The translations under genes and the position numbers were made by a program. Positions 48,794 through 56,719 of a stretch of DNA of 56,719 bases are shown here, piece by piece. Where the stretch lies: contig JALWYV010000026.1 in assembly GCA_027003075.1 (NCBI GenBank), positions 1-56,719 on the forward strand. The letters run 5' to 3'. Positions within the stretch are counted from its first letter, which is position 1. Every line of letters starts with the position of its first letter. The stretch is from Caldifarciminota bacterium (GTDB taxonomy: Bacteria > Hydrothermota > Hydrothermia > LBFQ01). Below the pieces are notes generated by a model that had not been told where the DNA came from, searched no databases, and saw only the letters and a list, made by a program, of their open reading frames with translations.

Positions 48794-50353
48794 TTGATAA
48801 AGAGGCTCACCGTAAGGGATTACCTGATCTTTGGGGCTGCGAGCGTGGAGTTTGATGGAGGGTTTAACGTCCTCTCCGGCGAAACGGGAGCCGGTAAGTC
48901 CCTCTTGATAGACGCCATATCCCTCCTTTCGGGAGGAAGGGTAGACTGGGACTCCGTACCGCGCAGGGCTTACCTTGAGATGGTGATGGATGGGGACGAG
49001 ACCGTCGCCCGGGCGCTGTCCGACCTCGGTATCCCCTACGATGGGGAAGTTGTCGTCAGGCGTACCCTGAACCCCGAAACCCGGAGGTCCCGCATCCTCC
49101 TTAACGATATGCACGTGTCGGCGGGGGTCGTGAGGAAACTCCTTCAGGGTAAGGTATTCGTGGGATCGCAGTTTGCCCATACCGGGATAGACGACCCCTA
49201 CTTCCAGACGGAGGTTCTGGACAGGTTCGCCGGTGTAGATTACGGAGACTATCCTGTCCTTTACGCCGAATACCGTGCGAAGATAAACCGCCTCAGGAAG
49301 CTTGAAAGCCGTCTCTCGGAGTTGAAGGAGAGGGAAGACTACCTGCGTTTTCAACTGGACGGTCTCAGAAAGCTGAACCTGCACGAAGGGGAGGAGGAGG
49401 AACTCCTGAAACGCAGGGAGGAACTGGAGGAGATAATAAAGGCTCAGGAGTGGAGCCTCCGCTTTCGGGAGGTGTACCCATCCTTGAGGGAGAGTATAAC
49501 GTCCCTCCTCAGGGATGCCCCGGAGAGGTTCAGGGGTGAACTTGAGAACGTCCTTAATATCCTGACGGATATAGCCATGGAGGTTCCGGACGAGGGAGAA
49601 GAGGACCTTCAGGAGGAGTTTGACCGGATAAACGCTCGTCTCTACGAGATAGGGAGACTCAAGAGCCGATTCCGTACTGACTTTGAAGGTCTATTGCGCC
49701 TTATGAACACGCTTGAGGCGGAACTCCGTTCTATAAGGGAACTGGAAGACGAGGTTGTGGGGTTGAGACACGAACTAAACGGCCTCATAACGGAACTTGA
49801 GAAGGCTGCAGCCCGTATAAGAGATCAGCGAAAGAGGTACTTAAAGGAGTTTGCCGGGTACGTTGAAGACAACCTGAGGGCCCTCGGTTTTGAGTACGTA
49901 AAGGTTGAGGTCCGTATGGAGGAAACCGATTTCCACCCTTCGGGCAGGGATGTGGTTGTTCTTCTCGTGTCCACGGTGCCGGACGTACCTCCCCATCCGG
50001 TTTCTGGCCTTTCGGGAGGGGAACTGTCCCGTACAGCCCTCGTCCTCTTTTCAACCGGGGCGTCCCGTTTCCGCACCCTCATACTGGACGAGATAGATAT
50101 GGGTGTGAGTCCGTCCGTTGCCGACAGAATAGGTCGTCTCCTTAAAGATCTCTCCGGTCAGGTTCAGGTAATAGCAATTACGCACCAGGCCTTCACGGCC
50201 ATGCACGCCGATAGGCATCTTGTCGTTGAGAGGCTGTCCCCTTCCGAGGCTGTCGTAAGGGAGGTGACGGGGGAGGACAGATGGAGGGAGCTGGCCCGGA
50301 TGATGGGGGTGAAGGATCCGGATCTGGCCAGAATAACTCTAAGAGGGGTTTGA
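48794..50353 (+). CDS. recN: DNA repair protein RecN
   Basis: 519 residues of the SMC-like repair family. Walker A S-G-E-T-G-A-G-K-S (28-36) at the head, a long coiled-coil arm (about 155-360) and the C-terminal half-head with L-S-G-G-E-L-S-R and L-I-L-D-E-I-D-M-G-V-S for ATP. RecN acts at double-strand breaks. Somewhat shorter than the usual 550 residues. UUG start with a TAGAAT 9 nt upstream, inside the glycosyltransferase's last codons. Confidence 0.92.
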   Translation: MIKRLTVRDYLIFGAASVEFDGGFNVLSGETGAGKSLLIDAISLLSGGRVDWDSVPRRAYLEMVMDGDETVARALSDLGIPYDGEVVVRRTLNPETRRSRILLNDMHVSAGVVRKLLQGKVFVGSQFAHTGIDDPYFQTEVLDRFAGVDYGDYPVLYAEYRAKINRLRKLESRLSELKEREDYLRFQLDGLRKLNLHEGEEEELLKRREELEEIIKAQEWSLRFREVYPSLRESITSLLRDAPERFRGELENVLNILTDIAMEVPDEGEEDLQEEFDRINARLYEIGRLKSRFRTDFEGLLRLMNTLEAELRSIRELEDEVVGLRHELNGLITELEKAAARIRDQRKRYLKEFAGYVEDNLRALGFEYVKVEVRMEETDFHPSGRDVVVLLVSTVPDVPPHPVSGLSGGELSRTALVLFSTGASRFRTLILDEIDMGVSPSVADRIGRLLKDLSGQVQVIAITHQAFTAMHADRHLVVERLSPSEAVVREVTGEDRWRELARMMGVKDPDLARITLRGV

Positions 50354-50369
50354 TCGTAATCTGGCCCCC

Positions 50370-50375
50370 GTACAA
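50370..50375 (+). promoter_or_regulatory. -10 element TACAAT, possible hsdS promoter
   Basis: CCCGTACAAT, 30 nt before the hsdS ATG, so this unit would have a leader of about 23 nt, unlike most genes here. Confidence 0.45.
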
Positions 50376-50405
50376 TACACGTAGTCGGTACTATGGGGGT
50401 TCGGG

Positions 50406-51770
50406 ATGATCAGGGAAAGTAAGAGTACGGATATAGAAATTCCAGCCGGTTACAGGATGACGGAGTTGGGGCCTCTGCCGGAGGAGTGGGAGGTGGTGAG
50501 GTTGGAGGAGGTTTTTTCGGTTGTTCCAAAGAAAAAACGTGAACGCATAGTGGAGGATAATACCGCTTATCGTCTACTCACTGTCAGGCTGTACGCTAAA
50601 GGGGTCATACTCCGTGAGGTAAAAGAGGGCAAGGACATAGGCACCAAAAAACTCTACGAGGTTAAGGAGGGAGATTTCGTTTTTTCCAAGATAGACGCCC
50701 GTAATGGGGCGTGGGGATTTGTGAGCAAGGATCTGTCGGGTGCGTTAGTTAGCGGAGATTTCCCTATTCTTTCGTTAAGTCGTGAAATTGCGGATGAGGA
50801 TTTTATAACGTTCTCCCTATCCCATCCTTCTATCTGGAAAGTATTGAGGAACATAGCGGTGGGTACAACGAACCGGCGTAGAGTTCAACCCAAAGAATCC
50901 CTGAAGGTTTTATCCATACCCCTTCCCCCACTCCCGGAGCAGAGGGCCATCGCCTACGTATTAAGGGCAGTGCAGGAGGCGAAGGAAAAGACGGAAAACG
51001 TTATAAAGGCTCTCAAGGAACTCAAAAAGTCTTTGATGAAGCACCTTTTCACTTACGGCCCCGTGCCTCTTGACGAGGTTGATAAGGTGAAGTTGAAGGA
51101 AACGGAAGTCGGGGATATACCAGAGCATTGGGAAGTGGTGCGGTTGGGAGAGGTGGTAAAGATCGGCCACAGAGGGGTAAAGTTGAGTGGGGATAGTATT
51201 CCATTCATTCCTATGAGTCTTATCCCTGATGAATTTATGTTTATAGAGCGGTGGGAGATGAGACGCAGGGAGGACGTTAGAAGTGGGGTTCTGGTGAAGG
51301 AGGGGGATTTACTGGTAGCACGGATAACACCGAGTTTTGAGAACGGAAAACAGGGAATAGTTAAGAGTATTCCCGGAGAATGGGGTTACGCTACGACAGA
51401 AGTTTTTCCAATATGGACAGACGAAAAAAGCCCTTTGAATTTGTTTTATCTAGCATATTATCTGAAGTATCCAAAAGTTCGCCAAAATCTATCGGGTAAG
51501 ATGGAAGGAACGACGGGACGGCAAAGACTTCCAAAGTCACTTTTAATTTCTCTCCCTATCCCCCTTCCCCCTCTCCACGAGCAAAAACGCATAGCCGAAA
51601 TTCTGAAGGCCGTAGATGACAAAATAGAGGCTGAGAGGAGGAGGGCGGAGGCGTTGGAGACGCTCTTTAAAACCCTGCTTCACGACCTCATGACGGCTCG
51701 CAGGCGTCTACCGGTGGAGTTTATTAAAGAGTTTCAAGCCACCCGGAAATCAGAACGCCCATCGCAATAG
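50406..51770 (+). CDS. hsdS: Type I restriction specificity subunit HsdS, orphan
   Basis: 454 residues with both halves of HsdS: target-recognition domain 1 (about 10-175), a conserved helix with I-P-L-P-P-L-P-E-Q-R-A-I-A, domain 2 (about 225-390) and a second I-P-L-P-P-L-H-E-Q-K-R-I-A helix. The two halves set the two parts of the recognition sequence. No hsdM or hsdR lies next to it (recN upstream, ptb downstream). Base use is more AT-rich than around it, suggesting transfer. The 3' end overlaps the convergent ptb gene by 47 bp. It could pair with an MTase elsewhere. Confidence 0.93.
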   Translation: MIRESKSTDIEIPAGYRMTELGPLPEEWEVVRLEEVFSVVPKKKRERIVEDNTAYRLLTVRLYAKGVILREVKEGKDIGTKKLYEVKEGDFVFSKIDARNGAWGFVSKDLSGALVSGDFPILSLSREIADEDFITFSLSHPSIWKVLRNIAVGTTNRRRVQPKESLKVLSIPLPPLPEQRAIAYVLRAVQEAKEKTENVIKALKELKKSLMKHLFTYGPVPLDEVDKVKLKETEVGDIPEHWEVVRLGEVVKIGHRGVKLSGDSIPFIPMSLIPDEFMFIERWEMRRREDVRSGVLVKEGDLLVARITPSFENGKQGIVKSIPGEWGYATTEVFPIWTDEKSPLNLFYLAYYLKYPKVRQNLSGKMEGTTGRQRLPKSLLISLPIPLPPLHEQKRIAEILKAVDDKIEAERRRAEALETLFKTLLHDLMTARRRLPVEFIKEFQATRKSERPSQ

Positions 51771-52623
51771 AGTTCAGCTTGTCCTCATCGCTCTCGTTCC
51801 TTGACGGTATCAGGATAGGGACCTTTGCGCCCATGATAACGTGGCCGACGGGTACGTGTGCGTAGTAGGTGTAAGCCTTCCCCAGAATGTTTCCGGCCTC
51901 TATGTTGGGGACGACCAGAACGTCCGCCCTTCCGGCGACCTCCCCCTTTACCCCTTTCCTCCGGGCGGCCACCTCCGAAACGGCCACGTCCAGAGCAAGA
52001 GGCCCCTCAACCACTCCTCCCGTTATCTCCCCCTCCCTGTACCTGTTAACTACCTCCGCCGCCTTCAGGGTGGAAGGTACCTTGTCCGTCACGTACTCCA
52101 CGGCCGAGAGCAGGGCGACCTTCGGCCTCTCGTATCCGAGGGCGTGAAAGACGTCTATGGCGTTCTGTACTATCTGGACGAGATCCCCCACATCGGGAAG
52201 GACGTTTACCCCTCCGTCCGTCATCCCGACGAGCCTTTCCCTGTCTCTCGCCGGATCCTCCGCCACGAGTATATCCGAAAGGATCCTGCCCGTCCTCAGT
52301 CCCCATTCCCTGTTTAACACCGCCTTCAGCAGAACCCCAGTCTTAAGGAAACCTTTCATTATCACGTGCACCTTACCCTCACGGGCGTCCTTCACCGCCC
52401 TCTCCGCCGCTTCCTCTGGCGTACTTACCCTTACCACGTCCACTCCCTCGCCATCTTCAACGTTGCCTTCCGGTACGTAAAGGACCGCCCCGTCCACCAA
52501 CCCCAGATCTAAGGCCTTGAGCGTTGCGTTAACCGAGTAGTTATCCACACCCCACGGTACGGCGAGTATCTTTCCCCGAATACCCTTCGCTCTTTCACGC
52601 AGTTCCCTGAAGTTCTTTATCAT
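51724..52623 (-). CDS. ptb: Phosphate butyryl/acetyltransferase
   Basis: 299 residues of the Pta/Ptb fold, which swaps CoA for phosphate on short acyl groups, often paired with an acyl kinase for ATP. Family marks: H-V-I-M-K-G-F-L-K-T near 102-111, T-D-G-G-V-N-V-L-P near 150-158, P-K-V-A-L-L-S-A-V-E and the C-terminal P-I-L-I-P-S-R-N-E-S. The length fits Ptb better than acetyl-specific Pta. No butyrate/acetate kinase gene is adjacent. ATG 52623, not 52641, by the TAGAAT eight bases upstream. Confidence 0.88.
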   Translation of the reverse strand: MIKNFRELRERAKGIRGKILAVPWGVDNYSVNATLKALDLGLVDGAVLYVPEGNVEDGEGVDVVRVSTPEEAAERAVKDAREGKVHVIMKGFLKTGVLLKAVLNREWGLRTGRILSDILVAEDPARDRERLVGMTDGGVNVLPDVGDLVQIVQNAIDVFHALGYERPKVALLSAVEYVTDKVPSTLKAAEVVNRYREGEITGGVVEGPLALDVAVSEVAARRKGVKGEVAGRADVLVVPNIEAGNILGKAYTYYAHVPVGHVIMGAKVPILIPSRNESDEDKLNSIAMGVLISGWLETL

Positions 52624-52631
52624 AGGTGTTG

Positions 52632-52637
52632 ATTCTA
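52632..52637 (-). promoter_or_regulatory. -10 element TAGAAT
   Basis: GGTGGTAGAAT on the minus strand, 8 nt before the ATG at 52623; lies within the 3' end of the receptor gene. Confidence 0.65.
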
Positions 52638-54830
52638 CCACCTGAGGCCGAATTCAAGGGAGGGAAACACGGGGAGCTGGTAGAAGGCCGTCTTCACCGG
52701 TGGGTCTTTGGTGTAGTCGTACATATAGAACCAGACGTTCTTACGATTGTAAACGTTGACTATTGAGAGGGACACGTACCCGTTGAACCTCCTTATGCGG
52801 AAGTCCTTCCTTACGTAAACGTCCATACGGTGGTACGGAGGGTACCTCAGGGTGTAGGGGATGCTGTAAAGTTCCCTCGTCCCTATCCTTATGGGCTTTC
52901 CCGTACCGGGGTCGTACATGGAATATATATCGTACCGGGCTATTACACCCGTATAGGGCATCCCGGACTGGTAGGTGAAACGGAGACCTCCCACCGTACC
53001 CCACGGGAGGGGATGGTTCAGGGTAAAGACCACGGCGTGGCGTCTGTCCCAGGGGGAGGGATGGAGGGTGTCCCCCACCTTCATCCGTGCAACAAGGAAG
53101 GAGTAGGAGAGCAACAGCCTCAACTTGCCAGCGTCCTTGCGGACGTAGCCGTCAAACCCGTACGCCCACGCCTTTCCCTTACGGAACAACGTACCGTAGA
53201 TGTCGTTTATGTCCGGCGTGGGGTTCTCAAGGAGTACGTACGGATAATCCTTGTAAAATGCCTCAACCTCCCAGTCCCCCCACGCGGTTATCCCTGTGAT
53301 ACCGAGGGAGTAATGGAAAGCCCTCATGGGTTCCCACCCTCTGAAGACGGACGTCCAGTAGTAGAAGGAGGAGAGTACCTCCCCGAGCTGTCCCCCACCC
53401 ATACTCAGACCCACGTGGTACTGGTGGAATACACCCCATCCGCCCTTTATAGCCACGTCCGGACTCAGGAAGTAACGGAAGGTTATCCGCGGCTCAGGGT
53501 TGACGTACAGGACGTTGTACCTGCTCATATCACCGGGGAACCACGCGTAGAAGGCGTTCAGGCGTCCACCGATGGAGAGGTTGTATACACCCCGCTTGAG
53601 GAGGTACTCCCCGTAAACGGCCGACACGACCGTGTTTCCCTTATCTTCGTACTTCATGCCGAAGAAGTCCTGCTCCACACCGCCCCATCCTGGCTCTACG
53701 GAGAAGCCGGCTCTTATCTCCCTCTCATCGGTTATGCTGCTCATCTGTGATCTGAAGGTTCCGAGGTTCATGGGAGCGGTTATGGAAACTATGGTCTGAT
53801 CCTTGAAACCGAAGGATATGCGGTCCCTGAAGAGGGTGAGGCCGAAGGTGGTCAGATTTACCCACTTATCCCCTATAACCGCCCTGCTCCTTAGAGATAG
53901 GACTGTGTTTCCCCATGAAGCGTAAAGGTGGGCTGTCCGGAAGTAGAGGTCAAGGACATCGTCCCCCTGAAGCAGGGCAAGGGAAAGTCTCCACGAAGGT
54001 TTCACGTCCCAGTAAACTTTGGCGATACCGTCATAGAAGTGGTAAGGGAGGTCGTACCCGAACCACTTCGCCGTTATATCAAAGTAAGACCTGCGAAGGG
54101 CTACCAGTCCACCGAAGTTCTTCCATCTGAAAGTCTGAAATACCTGAGATGCGAGGAAACTGATGGAGGTGCTTCCATAGGTGCTGTCCGGCTCTGCGAC
54201 CTGAACGTCCAGTATTGAGGATAGAACGCCTCCGTAACGGGCGGGGAAGTTGGACCTGTAGAACGTGAAGCCCGAAAGGGCGTCGCTTATGAATACGGAG
54301 AAAAGGCCGGCCATGTGGTATGGGTTGAACACGGGAACGTCGTCAAAGAGTACGATGTTCTCCTGAGGGCCTCCTCCCCTGACGGAGAACTTGGAGGAGA
54401 AGTCGGCCGCCATCGCCACGCCGGGGACATCCTGAATGGCCTTGAGAACATCCGAAGTGAGAAAGCTGGGACGATCCCTTATTATCTCGGCCTCAAACTT
54501 GAAAGGCTCCACAGTCCCCTTACGGAACTCCTCCCTCTTGGCGGTTATCACGATCTCCTTCGCCCGGATGGGCGAGGGCCTTAGTACGACCTTAAGCGAA
54601 ACTAAGGTGTCCCGTCCGGAGACCACCACGGTATCCGGTGTCCTGCCAACGGCAGACACGATAATCTTCCATCTCCCATCTGGCAGTATTAGTTTGAAAA
54701 ATCCCCTATCGTCAGCGTACGTACCCTTCTTTATCTCCGGAACCCTGACCACAGCGTACGGTATACTCCCCTCAAGACTGTCCACAACCCGCCCCTCCAC
54801 GGTTATAACGCCCATCACAAAACCTAACAC
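52635..54830 (-). CDS. TonB-dependent-receptor-type outer-membrane protein
   Basis: 731 residues: a carboxypeptidase-regulatory-like Ig domain (about 8-85: I-T-V-E-G-R-V-V-D-S-L-E...G-T-Y-A-D-D-R-G-F-F), a plug (about 105-205: L-K-A-I-Q-D-V-P-G-V, F-S-V-R-G-G-G-P-Q-E-N) and a beta-barrel ending in F-P-S-L-E-F-G-L-R-W, the BAM-signal type. This is the SusC/TonB-receptor class that takes up bulky ligands. No TonB or SusD gene nearby. GTG start at 54830, five bases from the -10; ATG 54815 would drop the hydrophobic signal. Ligand unknown. Confidence 0.85.
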   Translation of the reverse strand: MLGFVMGVITVEGRVVDSLEGSIPYAVVRVPEIKKGTYADDRGFFKLILPDGRWKIIVSAVGRTPDTVVVSGRDTLVSLKVVLRPSPIRAKEIVITAKREEFRKGTVEPFKFEAEIIRDRPSFLTSDVLKAIQDVPGVAMAADFSSKFSVRGGGPQENIVLFDDVPVFNPYHMAGLFSVFISDALSGFTFYRSNFPARYGGVLSSILDVQVAEPDSTYGSTSISFLASQVFQTFRWKNFGGLVALRRSYFDITAKWFGYDLPYHFYDGIAKVYWDVKPSWRLSLALLQGDDVLDLYFRTAHLYASWGNTVLSLRSRAVIGDKWVNLTTFGLTLFRDRISFGFKDQTIVSITAPMNLGTFRSQMSSITDEREIRAGFSVEPGWGGVEQDFFGMKYEDKGNTVVSAVYGEYLLKRGVYNLSIGGRLNAFYAWFPGDMSRYNVLYVNPEPRITFRYFLSPDVAIKGGWGVFHQYHVGLSMGGGQLGEVLSSFYYWTSVFRGWEPMRAFHYSLGITGITAWGDWEVEAFYKDYPYVLLENPTPDINDIYGTLFRKGKAWAYGFDGYVRKDAGKLRLLLSYSFLVARMKVGDTLHPSPWDRRHAVVFTLNHPLPWGTVGGLRFTYQSGMPYTGVIARYDIYSMYDPGTGKPIRIGTRELYSIPYTLRYPPYHRMDVYVRKDFRIRRFNGYVSLSIVNVYNRKNVWFYMYDYTKDPPVKTAFYQLPVFPSLEFGLRW

Positions 54831-54835
54831 TCCGT

Positions 54836-54841
54836 ATTCTA
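54836..54841 (-). promoter_or_regulatory. -10 element TAGAAT
   Basis: TCCGTAGAAT on the minus strand, 5 nt before the GTG at 54830, the shortest gap in the set. Confidence 0.6.
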
Positions 54842-54848
54842 CGGACGC

Positions 54849-55595
54849 CTATTTTTTCAATATAGCGAACCTGCCCCGGAACTCCGTACCCTCCGGGAAC
54901 CTGTTGAAGTGCCGGGGATCGCTCTCAATTATCAGGTATCCCCCCTCCTCAAGTAGCTCCATGGTCTGATCTATCAGTCTCTCCGTTATCTCAAATCCCG
55001 TCTTCCCTCCCGAAAGGGCGGTACGCGGTTCGTAAAGTACTCTCCTGTCGTACCTTCCTATCTCGTTATCTGCTACGTACGGGGGGTTGCTTACTATGAG
55101 GTCAAACCTCCCCCTCAGGCCCGAAAGGAGGTCCGTGTTTACAAAGAGTACGTCGGCTCCATGGCGCAGGGCGTTTATCCGGGCCACACGCAGGGCGTCT
55201 AAGGATATATCCGTGAGTATTACGGCACTTTCGGGAAACAGGAGTTTGAGGGTTATGCCGATCACACCGCTTCCGGTACCTACGTCCACTATCCTCCGCG
55301 GGCGCACCCTCAGGGAAAGGACGATATCAATCAGCTCCTCCGTCTCGCTCCTCGGTACGAGTACCCTCTCATCAACGTAAAACGTCCTGCCATAAAAACT
55401 CACCTCCCTCGTAATGTATGGAACCGGATACCCTCTCGGATGGGAGGATATAACCCGTAATATCCTTTCAACCTCCGACGGCCTCAGATCCTCAACAAGG
55501 AGGTTGGCCTTACTCTTTCCAAGTACCCTTGAGGCGAGCTCAGTTAGATCCCACAGATCCAGACTTAGACACCTCTGGAGACTCCTCAACCTCAT
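54849..55595 (-). CDS. prmC: Peptide-chain-release-factor glutamine methyltransferase PrmC
   Basis: 248 residues. SAM loop V-D-V-G-T-G-S-G-V-I-G and the catalytic S-N-P-P-Y-V-A motif are clear; it methylates the GGQ glutamine of release factors. The start is not certain: ATG 55595 overlaps the kinase gene by 56 bp, while a start nearer 55640 would not fit the family. No canonical start lies nearer the kinase stop. The N-terminal helical domain is shorter than usual. Confidence 0.88.
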   Translation of the reverse strand: MRLRSLQRCLSLDLWDLTELASRVLGKSKANLLVEDLRPSEVERILRVISSHPRGYPVPYITREVSFYGRTFYVDERVLVPRSETEELIDIVLSLRVRPRRIVDVGTGSGVIGITLKLLFPESAVILTDISLDALRVARINALRHGADVLFVNTDLLSGLRGRFDLIVSNPPYVADNEIGRYDRRVLYEPRTALSGGKTGFEITERLIDQTMELLEEGGYLIIESDPRHFNRFPEGTEFRGRFAILKK

Positions 55596-56719
55596 TTGAA
55601 GGGAAAAGTAAGATGAACTCCGTACCCTTTCCGGGTTCACTCTTTACGGATAGTTTAACCCCTATGTTCTCGCTTAAAGTCTTAACTATAAACAGACCGA
55701 GACCCGACCCTTCCTTCTTGGACGTGAAGAACAGGTCAAATATCCTGTTCACCTTATCCGGGGGTATTCCGGGACCGAAGTCCCTCACGCTGACGTACTT
55801 GTTGACCCTTCCGAAGGAGAGGTCGTGGGACAGCCCCGCCGAAACCACCACCTTACCCCCGGGGTTTGAAACGTCAATAGCGTTTGAAATGAGATTCAAC
55901 AGTATCTCGTAAAGTGCATCCCTATCCGTTTCAATCTCAAAATTTTCGGGGAAATTAGAAACAATTTCAACGTTTTTCCGTATGAGTTTGGACCTCAGAT
56001 CCTCCCTGACCTCGTCCAGAACGTCCCTGAGCAGGACCCTGCTCACTTCACGCCTTCCACGGGCGAGGTTCAGGATCCGTTGATGTATCCTGTAAACCCT
56101 CATAATGCCGCTATGAATCTTATTTTTAAGCGATTCGTCCTCAATTAGATCCGAAAGCAAAAGTAGAGACGCTATGGCGTTCTTAACGTCGTGGGCTGCC
56201 AGCGCCGACAGTATGCCAGCGACGGCAAACCGCTTAATATACGGATTGTACTCCGAGCATACGGCAGATAGTGAGACCATCTTTACCCTGTTAAAGCCGT
56301 CCACCACATCGTAAACCCTGACAGTAAATTCCACACCCTCCACCTCTATCTCCTGCCCCGATTCCAGAAGCGGACTCCTCAGGTGGGACAGGATCTTTCG
56401 GGCGGCCTCGTTGTAGAAGATAAGCGTACCCTTCCGGTTCAACGTCCATATTGGAATTCCGATCCTATCCAGAACCTCGTAATTCAATCTGCTGGCCGGA
56501 TAAAATATTACGAAGAACTTCACCCTACCCTTATCCTCTATCGGGCTTACCCTGACCTCCACCGGAACACTTTCGCCAAAGGCATTAAGGACGTCCACCT
56601 TTGACGTCGTGACCCTCCCTAACCGAAAGGCCGTGTCTAACATGGCTTCAAGCGCCCTCCTGAAAGGGGGAGCCACTATGCTTTCTACGTTTTTACCCCT
56701 CAGGTAGTCCCCCCTGTAC
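55540..56719 (-). CDS. PAS-domain sensor histidine kinase, 5' end outside window
   Basis: At least 393 residues; the frame stays open to the window edge. It has a PAS-like domain around W-T-L-N-R-K-G-T-L-I-F-Y-N-E-A-A-R, a H-box A-A-H-D-V-K-N-A-I-A-S-L, N-box N-L-I-S-N-A-I-D, and G-boxes D-F-G-P-G-I-P and G-S-G-L-G-L-F-I-V. An internal GTG at 56676 is not the start, since in-frame coding continues upstream. Cytosolic as far as seen. No response regulator is next to it; prmC follows with overlap. Confidence 0.9.
   Translation of the reverse strand, partial: YRGDYLRGKNVESIVAPPFRRALEAMLDTAFRLGRVTTSKVDVLNAFGESVPVEVRVSPIEDKGRVKFFVIFYPASRLNYEVLDRIGIPIWTLNRKGTLIFYNEAARKILSHLRSPLLESGQEIEVEGVEFTVRVYDVVDGFNRVKMVSLSAVCSEYNPYIKRFAVAGILSALAAHDVKNAIASLLLLSDLIEDESLKNKIHSGIMRVYRIHQRILNLARGRREVSRVLLRDVLDEVREDLRSKLIRKNVEIVSNFPENFEIETDRDALYEILLNLISNAIDVSNPGGKVVVSAGLSHDLSFGRVNKYVSVRDFGPGIPPDKVNRIFDLFFTSKKEGSGLGLFIVKTLSENIGVKLSVKSEPGKGTEFILLFPSNEVEESPEVSKSGSVGSN

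Overview
The window looks like a chromosome piece of a thermophilic, Gram-negative-type (diderm) bacterium from a little-studied lineage. Outer-membrane machinery is present: LptD, a BamA, a second Omp85 protein and a TonB-type receptor. Several secreted proteins end in the C-terminal sorting-type domain known from FCB-group bacteria. Codon use is rich in AUA (Ile) and AGG (Arg), which is common in thermophiles. Candidate phyla related to WOR-3/Hydrothermota would fit, but that placement is inference from protein style, not from a marker gene. The genome is very compact: genes overlap by 1-8 nt within operons and often overlap tail to tail.

The strongest window-wide signal is how genes start. 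For 33 of about 36 protein genes that open a transcription unit, a TANAAT hexamer (TAGAAT 16, TATAAT 8, TAAAAT 7, TACAAT 2) ends only 5-11 nt before the start codon. That places transcription initiation at or next to the start codon, so the mRNAs should be leaderless. No Shine-Dalgarno site can fit there and I see no regular -35 box. Genes inside operons start by overlap or behind an SD. Seven of these starts are GUG or UUG, and one (comEC) appears to be AUC. The fixed starts also reveal a class of very short, uncharged signal sequences on envelope proteins.

Layout. 1-7.4 kb: partial TPR gene, purine/methylthio-nucleoside phosphorylase, Na+/H+ antiporter coupled to an orphan Cas6, a decayed DUF6429-like gene, lipB/tadA/lipoprotein operon, Mrp, SDR. 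7.4-13.9 kb: unknown helical protein, a frameshifted secreted protein, mnmA behind tRNA-Gly, glycosyltransferase, SPFH lipoprotein and K+ channel. 13.9-25.8 kb: glutaryl-CoA-type dehydrogenase, FlgT-like envelope protein, a TPR-argF-UDP-sugar dehydrogenase-meaB-GH114 operon, a beta-barrel/lptD operon and two lipoproteins. 25.8-34 kb: comEC with an AUC start, a beta-propeller sorting-domain protein, a 522-bp non-coding stretch, bamA, mscL, a nuclease-like small protein, a glycosyltransferase and a lone ABC ATPase. 34-43.4 kb: a 1412-residue gingipain-family protease, CPA-type antiporter, M16 peptidase, lipoprotein, lone nuoE and a haem-copper-like membrane protein. 43.4-56.7 kb: tRNA-Ala/tRNA-Val, a FIST and DUF4388/receiver-like pair, Omp85/LytR_C pair, GT2, recN, an orphan hsdS, ptb, a TonB-type receptor, prmC and a partial histidine kinase.

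Functional themes are outer-membrane biogenesis (lptD, bamA, TamA-like), protein secretion with sorting domains, ion homeostasis (two antiporters, K+ channel, mscL) and tRNA modification (tadA, mnmA). I see no complete mobile element, CRISPR array or rRNA.
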